Of a stretch of DNA of 64,000 nt, positions 33,333 through 41,015 are shown one piece after another. A program made the position numbers and the translations under genes. The DNA lies in contig NZ_JAFCJZ010000001.1 in NCBI RefSeq assembly GCF_018130765.1, positions 620,001 to 684,000 on the forward strand. The letters are read 5' to 3'. The stretch's first letter is position 1. Every line of letters starts with the position of its first letter. The notes beneath the pieces are model-generated. The model worked only from the letters and a program-made list of their open reading frames with translations. It was not told where the DNA came from and made no database searches. The stretch is from Bradyrhizobium iriomotense. Lineage in GTDB: Bacteria > Pseudomonadota > Alphaproteobacteria > Rhizobiales > Xanthobacteraceae.

Positions 33333-34313
33333 ATGATGGCATTTGGACTGATAGCCCTGATCGCCGGCGCTGCGTCGGCCCTGATGTTCGCCTCGATCAT
33401 CTCGGGCGCGCTGATCTCGCTCGTCCTGTTCTATCTCGCACCGCTGCCCTTGATGGTCGCCTCGATCGGCTGGGGACCGCTCTGCGCGAGCCTTGGCGGC
33501 ATCTCGGCTGCGATCGGCCTTGGCGCCCTGTTCGGTCTGCCCTACTGCATCGCTTTCGCCGTCACCGTCGCGCTGCCGGCCTGGTGGCTCGGCCATCTCG
33601 TCCTGCTCAGCCGGCAGATCGGCCCCGTCGTGCCAGATGCTTCCGCCAGCGAGCCGCCAGCCGAGCCCGAGCTCGAGTGGTATCCGGTCGGCCGCATCCT
33701 GCTGTGGATTGCAGGTTTCGCCACGCTGACCACGGTCGCGGCCCTGCTCACGCTCGGCACCGACGCCGAGACCATCACCAGCACGCTGCAGCGCGGCCTG
33801 CTGCGCATCCTTCGTGCCACCGATCCGCAGACCTCCGCCGAAGCCAGCCAGCTCGTCGACGCGCTGGTGCGCATCGCGCCGGCCGCAGCGACCATCGTCG
33901 CGATGATGACGCTCACCCTCAACCTCTGGCTCAGCGCCAAGGTGACGGCGACGTCGGGCCGGTTGCGCCGTCCCTGGCCGGATCTGAAGACGGCGGAGCT
34001 GCCGCCGATGACGCTGGTCGCGCTCTGCATTGCGCTCGCCTTCTGCTTCACCGGCGGACTGCTCGCAATCGTCGCGCAGATCACAACGGCGGCGCTGATG
34101 ATGGGCTACGCGCTCACCGGCTTTGCCGTGCTGCATACGCTGACGCTGGCGCTGAAGAGCCGCACCTTCTGGCTCGGCTCGACCTATGCCGTCGTGGTCG
34201 TCTTCGGATGGCCCGTCATCGCGATGGTGATCCTCGGCCTTGCGGACGCCGTATTCGGCTTCCGCGAGCGCTTCCTGCGCAACCGGCAGCCGCCGCCGCT
34301 GCCGACCCCTTAA
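33333..34313 (+). CDS. DUF2232 integral membrane protein
   Basis: About 326 residues with eight or so hydrophobic spans ([58 protein letters not shown]). It belongs to the DUF2232 family, whose genes are embedded between rpsR and rplI in alphaproteobacteria; the family's function is not established. The start is one of two adjacent ATGs (33333, 33336) preceded by GAAGGGAG; an upstream GTG/TTG extension adds a hydrophilic leader. Its C-terminus is a Pro-rich [11 protein letters not shown]. Confidence 0.85.
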   Translation: MMAFGLIALIAGAASALMFASIISGALISLVLFYLAPLPLMVASIGWGPLCASLGGISAAIGLGALFGLPYCIAFAVTVALPAWWLGHLVLLSRQIGPVVPDASASEPPAEPELEWYPVGRILLWIAGFATLTTVAALLTLGTDAETITSTLQRGLLRILRATDPQTSAEASQLVDALVRIAPAAATIVAMMTLTLNLWLSAKVTATSGRLRRPWPDLKTAELPPMTLVALCIALAFCFTGGLLAIVAQITTAALMMGYALTGFAVLHTLTLALKSRTFWLGSTYAVVVVFGWPVIAMVILGLADAVFGFRERFLRNRQPPPLPTP

Positions 34314-34360
34314 GTCCAACCCTGAAACTGAAACCCAGAGCACTTCAAAGGAGAACGAAT

Positions 34361-34960
34361 ATGGAAGTCATTTTGCTGGAACGCGTCAACAAGCTCGGCC
34401 AGATGGGCGAAGTCGTGAAGGTTCGCGACGGCTATGCCCGCAATTTCCTGCTCAAGCGCGGCAAGGCGCTGCGTGCCACCGCCGACAACAAGGCCAAGTA
34501 CGACGGCATGAAGGCCGACCTCGAGGCCCGTAACCTCGCCTCCAAGGCCGAGGCGTCCAAGGTCGCCGAGAAGATCGAGGGCAAGAACATCATCGTGATC
34601 CGCCAGGCTTCCGAAGCCGGCCAGCTGTTCGGCTCGGTCACGGTGCGCGACGTGGTTTCCGCCTTCGAGGCCGACGGCGTGTCGCTGTCGCGTCCGCAGG
34701 TGCAGCTCGACGCGCCGATCAAGACCATCGGCAAGCACTCGATCACCGTCGCCGTTCACCCCGAGGTCGAGGTCGAGGTCACCGTCACGGTTGCGCGCAG
34801 CCAGGACGAAGCCGAGCGCATCAATCGCGGCGAGGACATCTCGACCCGCAACGAGGACCGCGATGCGGCCGCCGAGGCGATCGCCGCCGCCGGCGAGTTC
34901 TTCGATCCGGAAGCCCAGCACGACGAGGTCGAGCCGGCCCCGGCTGCAGAAGAGAAGTAA
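34361..34960 (+). CDS. rplI: 50S ribosomal protein L9
   Basis: L9 binds 23S rRNA at the base of the L1 stalk. 199 residues with the standard N-terminal domain [40 protein letters not shown], the connecting helix, and the C-terminal domain ([33 protein letters not shown]). An acidic tail of about 45 residues ([20 protein letters not shown] and beyond) extends past the E. coli length, as is usual in Rhizobiales. The ribosome-binding site AAAGGAGAA lies just before the ATG. It ends the rpsF operon, followed by two hairpins. Confidence 0.97.
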   Translation: MEVILLERVNKLGQMGEVVKVRDGYARNFLLKRGKALRATADNKAKYDGMKADLEARNLASKAEASKVAEKIEGKNIIVIRQASEAGQLFGSVTVRDVVSAFEADGVSLSRPQVQLDAPIKTIGKHSITVAVHPEVEVEVTVTVARSQDEAERINRGEDISTRNEDRDAAAEAIAAAGEFFDPEAQHDEVEPAPAAEEK

Positions 34961-34971
34961 GCAGATCAGCT

Positions 34972-35013
34972 CGTCATTCCGGGGCGGTCCGCAGGACCGA
35001 ACCCGGAATGACG
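34972..35013. repeat. long palindromic element after rplI
   Basis: CGTCATTCCGGG pairs perfectly with CCCGGAATGACG and an inner CGGTCC with GGACCG around GCA. The CGTCATTCCGGG word is a hallmark of abundant Bradyrhizobium intergenic repeats (general knowledge). It lies 12 bases after the rplI stop and would be a very stable hairpin. Confidence 0.75.
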
Positions 35014-35022
35014 AACACAATC

Positions 35023-35052
35023 AAAGCCCGGCCGTTTACGCGGCCGGGCTTT
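35023..35052. terminator. bidirectional intrinsic terminator
   Basis: AAAGCCCGGCCG / CGGCCGGGCTTT: a perfect 12-bp stem with a six-base loop, an A-tract on one side and TTTTCGTTTT on the other. It works for rplI on the plus strand and for the thioesterase gene on the minus strand, whose last codons and stop (35036) lie within the stem-loop. Confidence 0.85.
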
Positions 35053-35503
35053 TCGTTTTGGCGGCGACGTCCTCGCTCAGCATCGCGATCGAGGCGAGTG
35101 CGGTTGCCGTATGTTTCTCCACGCCGTCGCTGACGCAAAACACGTCGGCAGCGACCACCGAGACCTGGCGGCCTGGCTTGATCACCCTGGCACGGCAGAT
35201 CAGCTTCTCGCCGACCGCGGGCGACAACAGGTTGAGCTTGTATTCCGCCGTCAGCGCCGGCTGGCCGCGCGAGGTGGCCGCCGCGATCGTCGTGGCGTTG
35301 TCGACCAGGAAGGCGGTGACGCCGCCGTGGAAGAAGCCGTGCTGCTGCAAGAGCTCCGGCCGCCGCTCCACCGCGATGGTGCAGGTGCCGCGCGACAAGT
35401 CCGACAGCTCGGCGCCGACCAGGTTCATAAAGCCCTGCCGGCCGACATTGGCGTGGATGCGCGCGGCGATCGGCTCGAAGTCGGGATCTGCTTCGGCTCG
35501 CAT
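35036..35503 (-). CDS. PaaI-type hotdog thioesterase
   Basis: A 155-residue acyl-CoA thioesterase of the 4HBT/PaaI hotdog fold. The active-site helix region is HGFFHGGVTAFLVDNATTIA, which contains the HGG and aspartate features of the family, followed by the central strands YKLNLLSPAVGEKLICRARV. It probably releases CoA from an aryl or acyl thioester; substrate unknown. It starts 12 bases after the stop of an upstream TetR gene, so the two form an operon under that regulator. Its 3' end lies inside a bidirectional terminator. Confidence 0.88.
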   Translation of the reverse strand: MRAEADPDFEPIAARIHANVGRQGFMNLVGAELSDLSRGTCTIAVERRPELLQQHGFFHGGVTAFLVDNATTIAAATSRGQPALTAEYKLNLLSPAVGEKLICRARVIKPGRQVSVVAADVFCVSDGVEKHTATALASIAMLSEDVAAKTKSPAA

Positions 35504-35514
35504 GAGGCTTCTCC

Positions 35515-36111
35515 TTATAGCTTGTTGATGCGATCGGGCGGACGTAGCGCGCGGTTGGCACAGGCGATCAGCGTGTCGGCCTCGCTGCGGGGATCAGCGC
35601 GATCACGCCCCGACAGAAAGGCACGGCAAAAGATCTGCGCCGGGCCGATCAGCTGGCTGACGAACATCACCGACGTCATCGGCAGCAGCTCGCCATCTGC
35701 AACCAGCGGCGCGCGCCAGCGCTCGATGCCTTCGGCGAGCCGCGCATTCTGCGCGCGCTGGGCATCGCGAACGTCCTCACCCCATTCGCTGCGCGAGATC
35801 TCGAAGAGAAAGCGCGCCTCGCGCCGGCTCGAGACGACCCAATCGAGATGGGCCCGGATCAGGCGGTCGATGCCCTGCCCGGCATCCGGGGCCGGATCGA
35901 GCGCCGCCAGCACGGCGGCGTGATAGTGCCTGAGCACCTCGAGGAACAGCGCGCCGGCAAGCTCCTTCTTGGATCCGAACACATGAAAGAAGCTTCCATT
36001 GGAGGCGCGCGCTTTGGTGCGGATCGCCACCACCGTCGCGGCTTCGAAGCCGACGCGGTCGAACACGGCAAGCCCCGCCGCCAACAGATCGTCACGCACG
36101 CTCGCCGTCAT
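35515..36111 (-). CDS. TetR family transcriptional regulator of the thioesterase
   Basis: A 198-residue repressor. The helix-turn-helix is in VVAIRTKARASNGSFFHVFG followed by SKKELAGALFLEVL, at residues about 27-55. The ligand domain contains DWVVSSRREARFLFEISRSE. It is read in the same direction as the thioesterase, 12 bases upstream of it, with a long palindrome nine bases before its start. This suggests a self-regulated two-gene unit, possibly responding to an acyl-CoA or aromatic thioester (inference). Confidence 0.9.
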   Translation of the reverse strand: MTASVRDDLLAAGLAVFDRVGFEAATVVAIRTKARASNGSFFHVFGSKKELAGALFLEVLRHYHAAVLAALDPAPDAGQGIDRLIRAHLDWVVSSRREARFLFEISRSEWGEDVRDAQRAQNARLAEGIERWRAPLVADGELLPMTSVMFVSQLIGPAQIFCRAFLSGRDRADPRSEADTLIACANRALRPPDRINKL

Positions 36112-36120
36112 GGATGCCTC

Positions 36121-36150
36121 TTAGAGTATTACTCTAGAGTAACACTCTAA
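36121..36150. promoter_or_regulatory. 30-bp palindromic operator upstream of tetR-thioesterase
   Basis: TTAGAGTATTACTCTAGAGT (first 20 bases) continues to AACACTCTAA; the full 30 bases equal their own reverse complement except at one symmetric pair of positions. It contains two overlapping AGAGT-N-type repeats (AGAGT four times in alternating orientation). It ends nine bases from the TetR start, an ideal place for autorepression. Confidence 0.75.
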
Positions 36151-36165
36151 TCACGGTCAAGACGA

Positions 36166-36196
36166 TGCGGAGGCCGCGATGAACGCGGCCTCCGCA
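36166..36196 (-). terminator. strong hairpin terminator of the cytochrome-c-like gene
   Basis: TGCGGAGGCCGCG and CGCGGCCTCCGCA form a perfect 13-bp stem with a five-base loop, 25 bases downstream of the minus-strand cytochrome gene stop. The following minus-strand bases (ATCGTCTTGACC) are only mildly T-rich. Confidence 0.65.
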
Positions 36197-36221
36197 GATC
36201 GATCGAAGAATATTGGTTGGC

Positions 36222-37187
36222 TTAGCGCGAGATCGGCGGAGCGGGCGGTCCCGATGACTCCGCCGGGGCCGCTGCGGTTGCGGGCGGCGCCGCTTCCTGC
36301 GGCTTGGCCGCAGGTGCCGGCTCTGAGCTGGCGGCAGGCTTGGGAGCCGCCTCTTCCGCCGCCTTGGGCGCGGTCGGCTCGGCGGGCTTGGCTGCAGCAG
36401 CCGGCGGGGCCGGCGTCACCTGCGGCACCGGATCGGGTCGCAGTGCCGGGGCTTCGCTGCCGCGCGGCTCGACCTTGGCGGTATCAGGCTTGGCCTCGGC
36501 GGGCTTCTCGGACGGCTCGCTGTCGGACTTGGCTTCGCCGGAGTCGACCTTCGCGGTCTCGGGCCTGGACTCCGCCTTCGGCTCGCCCTTCTTGTCGTCA
36601 GTGGCCGGTGCGGCGGCATCGACCTTCGGTGCGTCTTCGGTCCCGGGCTTGGCGCGGCGCTTACCCTTGCGTCCCTCGGGCGCCGGCTGGCCTTCGGGCT
36701 TTGCGCCCTCCTCGCTCGGGCGCGCGGCGCGCTTCTGGCGGCCTTCGGCGGGCGGAGCTGCGCCCTCGCCCTCCGGCTTGGCGGCCTCCTGGGAGCGCTG
36801 GCGGCGGCCCTGATGTTCGGGTGTCTGGCCTGGAGCCGCGGCGGCTTCCTTCTCCTTCGCGCCGTCCTTCTTGCCGTCCTTGGCCTGGTAGCGGGTGTCG
36901 GTGGCACCGTTGGAGACGAGATAGGAAGCGAGGATGCCCGCCATGTCCGGGCTCGTGGTGTAGTGCTGGCGCAGGAAGCCCGGCAGCGAGCCCGGCGGCA
37001 CGGACTTCAGCAGCCCGCGCGGGCTCTTGTGGCAGGCATTGCAGGTCTGCGCGAAGAGCTGGGACGGGGTCTTGCCGGCCTCGAGGTTGGTCGCCTGCGC
37101 AAGGACGGCATCGGTCGCGCCGAAGCCGATCAGAAGCAATACCGTCGCGAGGCTAAGCGCTCGGCTCGACATTCCCATCATCTCCAT
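36222..37187 (-). CDS. single-haem cytochrome-c-like protein with long charged Pro/Ala-rich tail
   Basis: About 321 residues. A signal peptide (SSRALSLATVLLLIGFGATD, cleavage likely after AVLAQ) is followed by a short domain with the haem-binding motif CNACH (in LFAQTCNACHKSPRGL) and a candidate distal methionine in TTSPDMAGILASYLVSN. The domain spans only about 80 residues. The remaining 200 or so are low-complexity, rich in Lys, Glu, Pro and Ala (KRRAKPGTEDAPKVDAAAPA). It is probably a periplasmic electron carrier or a structural haem protein anchored in the envelope. The start could also be ATG 37178 or 37172. Monocistronic, ended by a strong hairpin. Confidence 0.75.
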   Translation of the reverse strand: MEMMGMSSRALSLATVLLLIGFGATDAVLAQATNLEAGKTPSQLFAQTCNACHKSPRGLLKSVPPGSLPGFLRQHYTTSPDMAGILASYLVSNGATDTRYQAKDGKKDGAKEKEAAAAPGQTPEHQGRRQRSQEAAKPEGEGAAPPAEGRQKRAARPSEEGAKPEGQPAPEGRKGKRRAKPGTEDAPKVDAAAPATDDKKGEPKAESRPETAKVDSGEAKSDSEPSEKPAEAKPDTAKVEPRGSEAPALRPDPVPQVTPAPPAAAAKPAEPTAPKAAEEAAPKPAASSEPAPAAKPQEAAPPATAAAPAESSGPPAPPISR

Positions 37188-37451
37188 TGATTTTCCGCAT
37201 GCAGCCGGCAATCCGGCGCGGCGGCGGGTCACCTTTTAGCGGATTGAGCCGCGAATGGAAGCAGGCTCCACGCTCAAGGATGTGATTAAGCGTTTTTCGA
37301 ATATCGGCTTTGAATACAGCGCAATAGCGGGCCGGGAGCGCCCTCCCTAAATTTAGATGCAAACGCATAGGAACCCGAGCGGGACCTGAGCGTCAGATGT
37401 GAAGGCCGGGTTAGTCGCATCTCTTCGGGTTCGCTCGAGAGGAAGGTGTCG

Positions 37452-38702
37452 ATGGACCGTTTGTTGCGTCGATTCTTGTCTCAATTCATCCGCCGCGGGT
37501 CGCTGACGGTGACCACGGCGGCGGGATCCAAGTTCACTGTCGGCGACGGCTCCGGCGAGCCGGTCGCAGTGCGCTTCGTCACCCCTGAGGCGGAGCGGAA
37601 GATCCTCGTCAATCCCGAGCTCGGGCTTGGCGAGGCCTATATGGACGGCGAGTTCGTGGTCGAACGCGGCACCATAGCTGATGCCCTCGCGATCCTGCTC
37701 GATCAACCCGACCTATTGCCGCAGTGGGCAAAGCCCTGGTGGCACCTGCGCTACCTGACGCGGCATTTGAAGCAATTCAATCCGCGCTCGCGGTCCCGCG
37801 CCAATGTCGCCCATCACTATGATCTCGACGCCCGGCTCTATTCGCTCTTCCTCGACGCCGACAAGCAATATAGCTGTGCCTATTTCGAGACGCAGGACGC
37901 GACGCTCGACGATGCGCAGCTCGCCAAGAAGCGCCACATCGCCGCAAAGCTGCTCATCAAGCGCGGCCAGCGCGTGCTCGACATCGGCTCGGGCTGGGGC
38001 GGGCTCGGGCTCTATCTCGCCGAGATCGCAGGCGCCGATGTCACCGGCGTCACGCTGTCGACCGAGCAGTTGCAGATCGCCAATGCGCGCGCGGCCGAAA
38101 AGGGCCTGACCGGATCGGCCAGATTCCTGCTCCAGGACTATCGCGACATCGACGGGCCGTTCGACCGCATTGTCTCGGTCGGCATGTTCGAACATGTCGG
38201 GGCGAGGTTCTACGATGCCTACTTCGAGCGCTGCGCCGAACTCCTGAGCGAGGACGGTGTCATGCTGCTGCACTCGATCGGCCGTTCGCAGGGACCGGAT
38301 TCGACCAATCCCTGGATCGCCAAATACATCTTCCCCGGCGGCTACATCCCCGCTTTGTCCGAGGTGCTGCCGGCGATCGAGCGTGCGGGCCTTCTGGTCT
38401 GCGACATCGAGATCCTGCGCCTGCATTACGCCGAGACGCTGAAGGCCTGGCGGGAGCGCTTCATGGCCCGGCGCGAGGAGGCCGTGCAGCTCTACGACGA
38501 ACGCTTCGCGCTGATGTGGGAATTTTATCTGGCGGCCTGCGAGATGACGTTCCGCAAGCAGGCCATGATGAACTTCCAGATCCAGCTCACCAAGCATCAG
38601 GGCGTGGTGCCGATCACCCGCGACTACATCGCACGCAATGAATCCCGCCTGCGCGCAGTCGAAGGCGGCGCCAGGACAAGGCTGAAGCTCGCAGGTGAAT
38701 AG
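37452..38702 (+). CDS. cfa: cyclopropane-fatty-acyl-phospholipid synthase
   Basis: SAM-dependent enzyme that converts unsaturated acyl chains of membrane phospholipids into cyclopropane rings. 416 residues: an N-terminal lipid-binding region (LGLGEAYMDGEFVVERGTIA), linker NVAHHYDLDARLYSLFLDAD, SAM motif VLDIGSGWGGLGLYLAEIAG, VSVGMFEHVG, and the C-terminal part with YIFPGGYIPALSEV and LRLHYAETL. The ATG at 37452 is favoured over the in-frame GTG at 37446, because the AGAGGAAGG ribosome-binding site would overlap the GTG. It is transcribed divergently from the cytochrome-like gene. Confidence 0.93.
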   Translation: MDRLLRRFLSQFIRRGSLTVTTAAGSKFTVGDGSGEPVAVRFVTPEAERKILVNPELGLGEAYMDGEFVVERGTIADALAILLDQPDLLPQWAKPWWHLRYLTRHLKQFNPRSRSRANVAHHYDLDARLYSLFLDADKQYSCAYFETQDATLDDAQLAKKRHIAAKLLIKRGQRVLDIGSGWGGLGLYLAEIAGADVTGVTLSTEQLQIANARAAEKGLTGSARFLLQDYRDIDGPFDRIVSVGMFEHVGARFYDAYFERCAELLSEDGVMLLHSIGRSQGPDSTNPWIAKYIFPGGYIPALSEVLPAIERAGLLVCDIEILRLHYAETLKAWRERFMARREEAVQLYDERFALMWEFYLAACEMTFRKQAMMNFQIQLTKHQGVVPITRDYIARNESRLRAVEGGARTRLKLAGE

Positions 38703-38705
38703 GTT

Positions 38706-38912
38706 CTAATGACGCAGCATCGATATCGGGGACGCGCGGAAAGAGGCCGTTAACGCCAATTGCGCCCGCAGTTCTGCCAGGATCTCGGGTGCGACCGGCT
38801 GGCGGCGCACTTCGGGGCGCTCGGCGTGCTGCATGGCGGCGATCAGCCCGGACAGCCAAAGCCGGCTGCCTGCCTCGCTCCGCCAGATCTGCTGCTGCCG
38901 TTCTGGCCGCAT
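38706..38912 (-). CDS. small hypothetical protein
   Basis: A 68-residue ORF convergent with cfa, four bases from its end. The sequence (RQQQIWRSEAGSRLWLSGLI, EILAELRAQLALTASFR) has protein-like composition and predicted helices but no recognised domain, signal or span. The call rests on composition only, and it could be a chance frame in high-GC DNA. Confidence 0.4.
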   Translation of the reverse strand: MRPERQQQIWRSEAGSRLWLSGLIAAMQHAERPEVRRQPVAPEILAELRAQLALTASFRASPISMLRH

Positions 38913-38997
38913 CGCTCGCCTCGTCTTCCCGTCGCGGGTTGGGACAATCCTCTGCCCGCCTGCCTGTTCCGGCCTACCCCGAAAGATTCCGGGGAGA

Positions 38998-39013
38998 TGT
39001 GATCTGCTTCACA
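38998..39013. promoter_or_regulatory. perfect CRP-type binding site
   Basis: TGTGA-TCTGCT-TCACA matches the CRP consensus half-sites exactly, extended by A and T at the ends (ATGTGA ... TCACAT). It lies 34 bases before the ATG of a 39-residue membrane ORF. The regulator in this organism could be any CRP/FNR-family protein with CRP-like specificity. Confidence 0.6.
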
Positions 39014-39046
39014 TAAGTCTGGTCGGGTCCGGCTTAGACCGTCGCC

Positions 39047-39166
39047 ATGAGCAAAGAGACCCAAACCTCATTCGACGTGCAGGACGACCTCCGCACCGAT
39101 TACGCCCTGATCGTCACGGGCGTTGGGGCGGCGCTTGTTGCGCTGGTCTACCTCCTGCTGGTCTGA
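39047..39166 (+). CDS. 39-residue single-span membrane microprotein
   Basis: MSKETQTSFDVQDDLRTDYA followed by a 19-residue hydrophobic segment (LIVTGVGAALVALVYLLLV) ending at the stop. The layout is a short charged cytoplasmic segment with a C-terminal membrane span (tail-anchored). Support for a real gene: a perfect CRP-type palindrome upstream, a hairpin 20 bases after the stop, and a clean amphipathic-to-hydrophobic layout. No classical ribosome-binding site precedes the ATG (GGCTTAGACCGTCGCC), so a leaderless or weakly translated message is possible. Function unknown. Confidence 0.6.
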   Translation: MSKETQTSFDVQDDLRTDYALIVTGVGAALVALVYLLLV

Positions 39167-39185
39167 AGCCGAGCCGAAGGCGGCC

Positions 39186-39207
39186 AGCGCGCGTCATTTC
39201 GCGCGCT
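39186..39207 (+). terminator. hairpin after the 39-residue ORF
   Basis: AGCGCGCG and CGCGCGCT pair perfectly around TCATTT, 20 bases after the stop. The downstream sequence to dnaB (39208-39458) shows no gene or clear motif. Confidence 0.5.
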
Positions 39208-39458
39208 TCCAGATAGGTCTGCGCGCCAATCCATAAGGTTCACGGTTTCGGGATTTTTCCATGGCGCGGTCCCGGCCGCCTTGGGAGGCGGCGAGTTCCG
39301 CCAAAATCCGTCAAGCGCGGCGCATGCTGCGGCTGCTAATCATCCACCATTTTAACTGAGCGGTTGATAGCGGACAGCTTTCGCTTCCGCTTTGGCCTGA
39401 GGCGGCGCTTTATCCCGGCCCCGCATCTGCCCAAGAAAATTGCTAAGCACGTCCGACC

Positions 39459-40970
39459 ATGGCCCTGACTGATTCGAACGTCCTCAAACTCGCGCCCGAA
39501 GCCGGAGCTCCGGCCTATCGGAGCGCGCCGCATAATATCGAGGCGGAACAGAGCCTTCTGGGCGCGATCCTGGTCAACAACGATGCCTTCTACCGCGTCT
39601 CCGACTTCCTGGAGGCGAAGCATTTCTTCGAGCCGCTGCACCAGACCATCTTCGAGACCGCCGGCAGCCTGATCCGGATGGGTAAGATCGCTACGCCCGT
39701 CACGCTGAAAACCTTCCTGCCCGCCGATACCGATGTCGGCGGCATGACCATCGGGCAATATCTTGCGCGGCTCGCAGCCGAAGCGACCACCATCATCAAC
39801 GCCCAGGACTACGGTCGCACCATCTACGACCTGTCATTGCGGCGCGACCTGATCGGCATCGGCGAGGACATGGTCAACGTCGCCTATGACGCGCCGGTCG
39901 ACTTCCAGCCGCGGGCCCAGATCGAGGACGCCGAGCGCAAGCTCTACGAACTCGCCGAGTCCGGCCGCTATGATGGCGGCTTCCAGAAATTCTCGCAGGC
40001 ACTGGCAGTCGCGGTCGATCTCGCTGCAAAGGCGTTCCAGCGCGACGGGAAGCTGTCGGGCATCTCGACGGGCATGCGCGACCTCGACACCAAGATGGGC
40101 GGTCTGCAGCACTCCGACCTCATCATCGTCGCGGGCCGTCCCGGCATGGGCAAGACATCGCTTGCGACCAACATCGCCTACAACGTCGCCCAGGCCTACG
40201 TTCCGGAACTCCAGGCCGACGGCACCACGAAGGCCGCCAATGGCGGCGTAATCGGCTTCTTCTCCTGCGAAATGTCGGCCGACCAGCTCGCCACGCGTAT
40301 CGTGGCCGAGCGCACCGGCGTTCCCTCCTCCCACATCCGCCGCGGCGGCATCTCGGAAGCCGATTTCGAGAAGATCCGGGAAGTCTCGATCGAGCTGCAA
40401 TCGCTGCCGTTCTATGTCGACGCCACCGGCGGTCTGTCGATCGCGCAACTGATGGCGCGCGCGCGCCGACTGAAGCGACAGAAGGGCCTCGACCTGCTTG
40501 TGATCGACTACATCCAGCTGCTCTCGGGCTCGGGCAAGCGCGCCAGCGACAGCCGCGTGCAGGAAATCACGGAGATCACGACCAGCCTGAAGGCGCTGGC
40601 GAAGGAGCTCAACGTTCCCGTGATCGCGCTGTCCCAGCTCTCGCGCCAGGTGGAATCGCGCGACGACAAACGGCCGCAGCTCTCCGACTTGCGTGAATCC
40701 GGATCGATCGAGCAGGACGCCGACGTCGTGCTGTTCGTTTACCGCGAGGAATATTACCTCGCGATGAAGGAGCCCCGCCCGGGCACGCCTGAACACGAGA
40801 AGTGGCAGCTCGACATGAGTCTTGCGCACGGAAAGGCCGAAGTCATCATCGGCAAGCAGCGCCATGGCCCGACCGGCACCGTCGATTTGGCGTTCGAAGC
40901 CTCGGTCACGCGGTTCGGCGACCTCGCGCCTGACAGTCAGCTGCCGGCTCGCAGCGGCAACGACTACTGA
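39459..40970 (+). CDS. dnaB: replicative DNA helicase
   Basis: Hexameric helicase that unwinds DNA at the replication fork. 503 residues: an N-terminal domain with PHNIEAEQSLLGAILVNNDA, then the RecA-like C-terminal domain with Walker A IVAGRPGMGKTSLATNIAYN, Walker B LLVIDYIQLLSGS, and the DnaB motif ALSQLSRQVESRDDKRPQLS followed by DLRESGSIEQDADVVLFVYR. No intein is present. It comes before alr, as in many alphaproteobacteria where dnaB follows the rplI operon. Confidence 0.97.
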   Translation: MALTDSNVLKLAPEAGAPAYRSAPHNIEAEQSLLGAILVNNDAFYRVSDFLEAKHFFEPLHQTIFETAGSLIRMGKIATPVTLKTFLPADTDVGGMTIGQYLARLAAEATTIINAQDYGRTIYDLSLRRDLIGIGEDMVNVAYDAPVDFQPRAQIEDAERKLYELAESGRYDGGFQKFSQALAVAVDLAAKAFQRDGKLSGISTGMRDLDTKMGGLQHSDLIIVAGRPGMGKTSLATNIAYNVAQAYVPELQADGTTKAANGGVIGFFSCEMSADQLATRIVAERTGVPSSHIRRGGISEADFEKIREVSIELQSLPFYVDATGGLSIAQLMARARRLKRQKGLDLLVIDYIQLLSGSGKRASDSRVQEITEITTSLKALAKELNVPVIALSQLSRQVESRDDKRPQLSDLRESGSIEQDADVVLFVYREEYYLAMKEPRPGTPEHEKWQLDMSLAHGKAEVIIGKQRHGPTGTVDLAFEASVTRFGDLAPDSQLPARSGNDY

Positions 40971-41015
40971 GTTCCGCGGGTTGAACAGCGCCGGCCTCTT
41001 GCGTAAAACGGCGCC

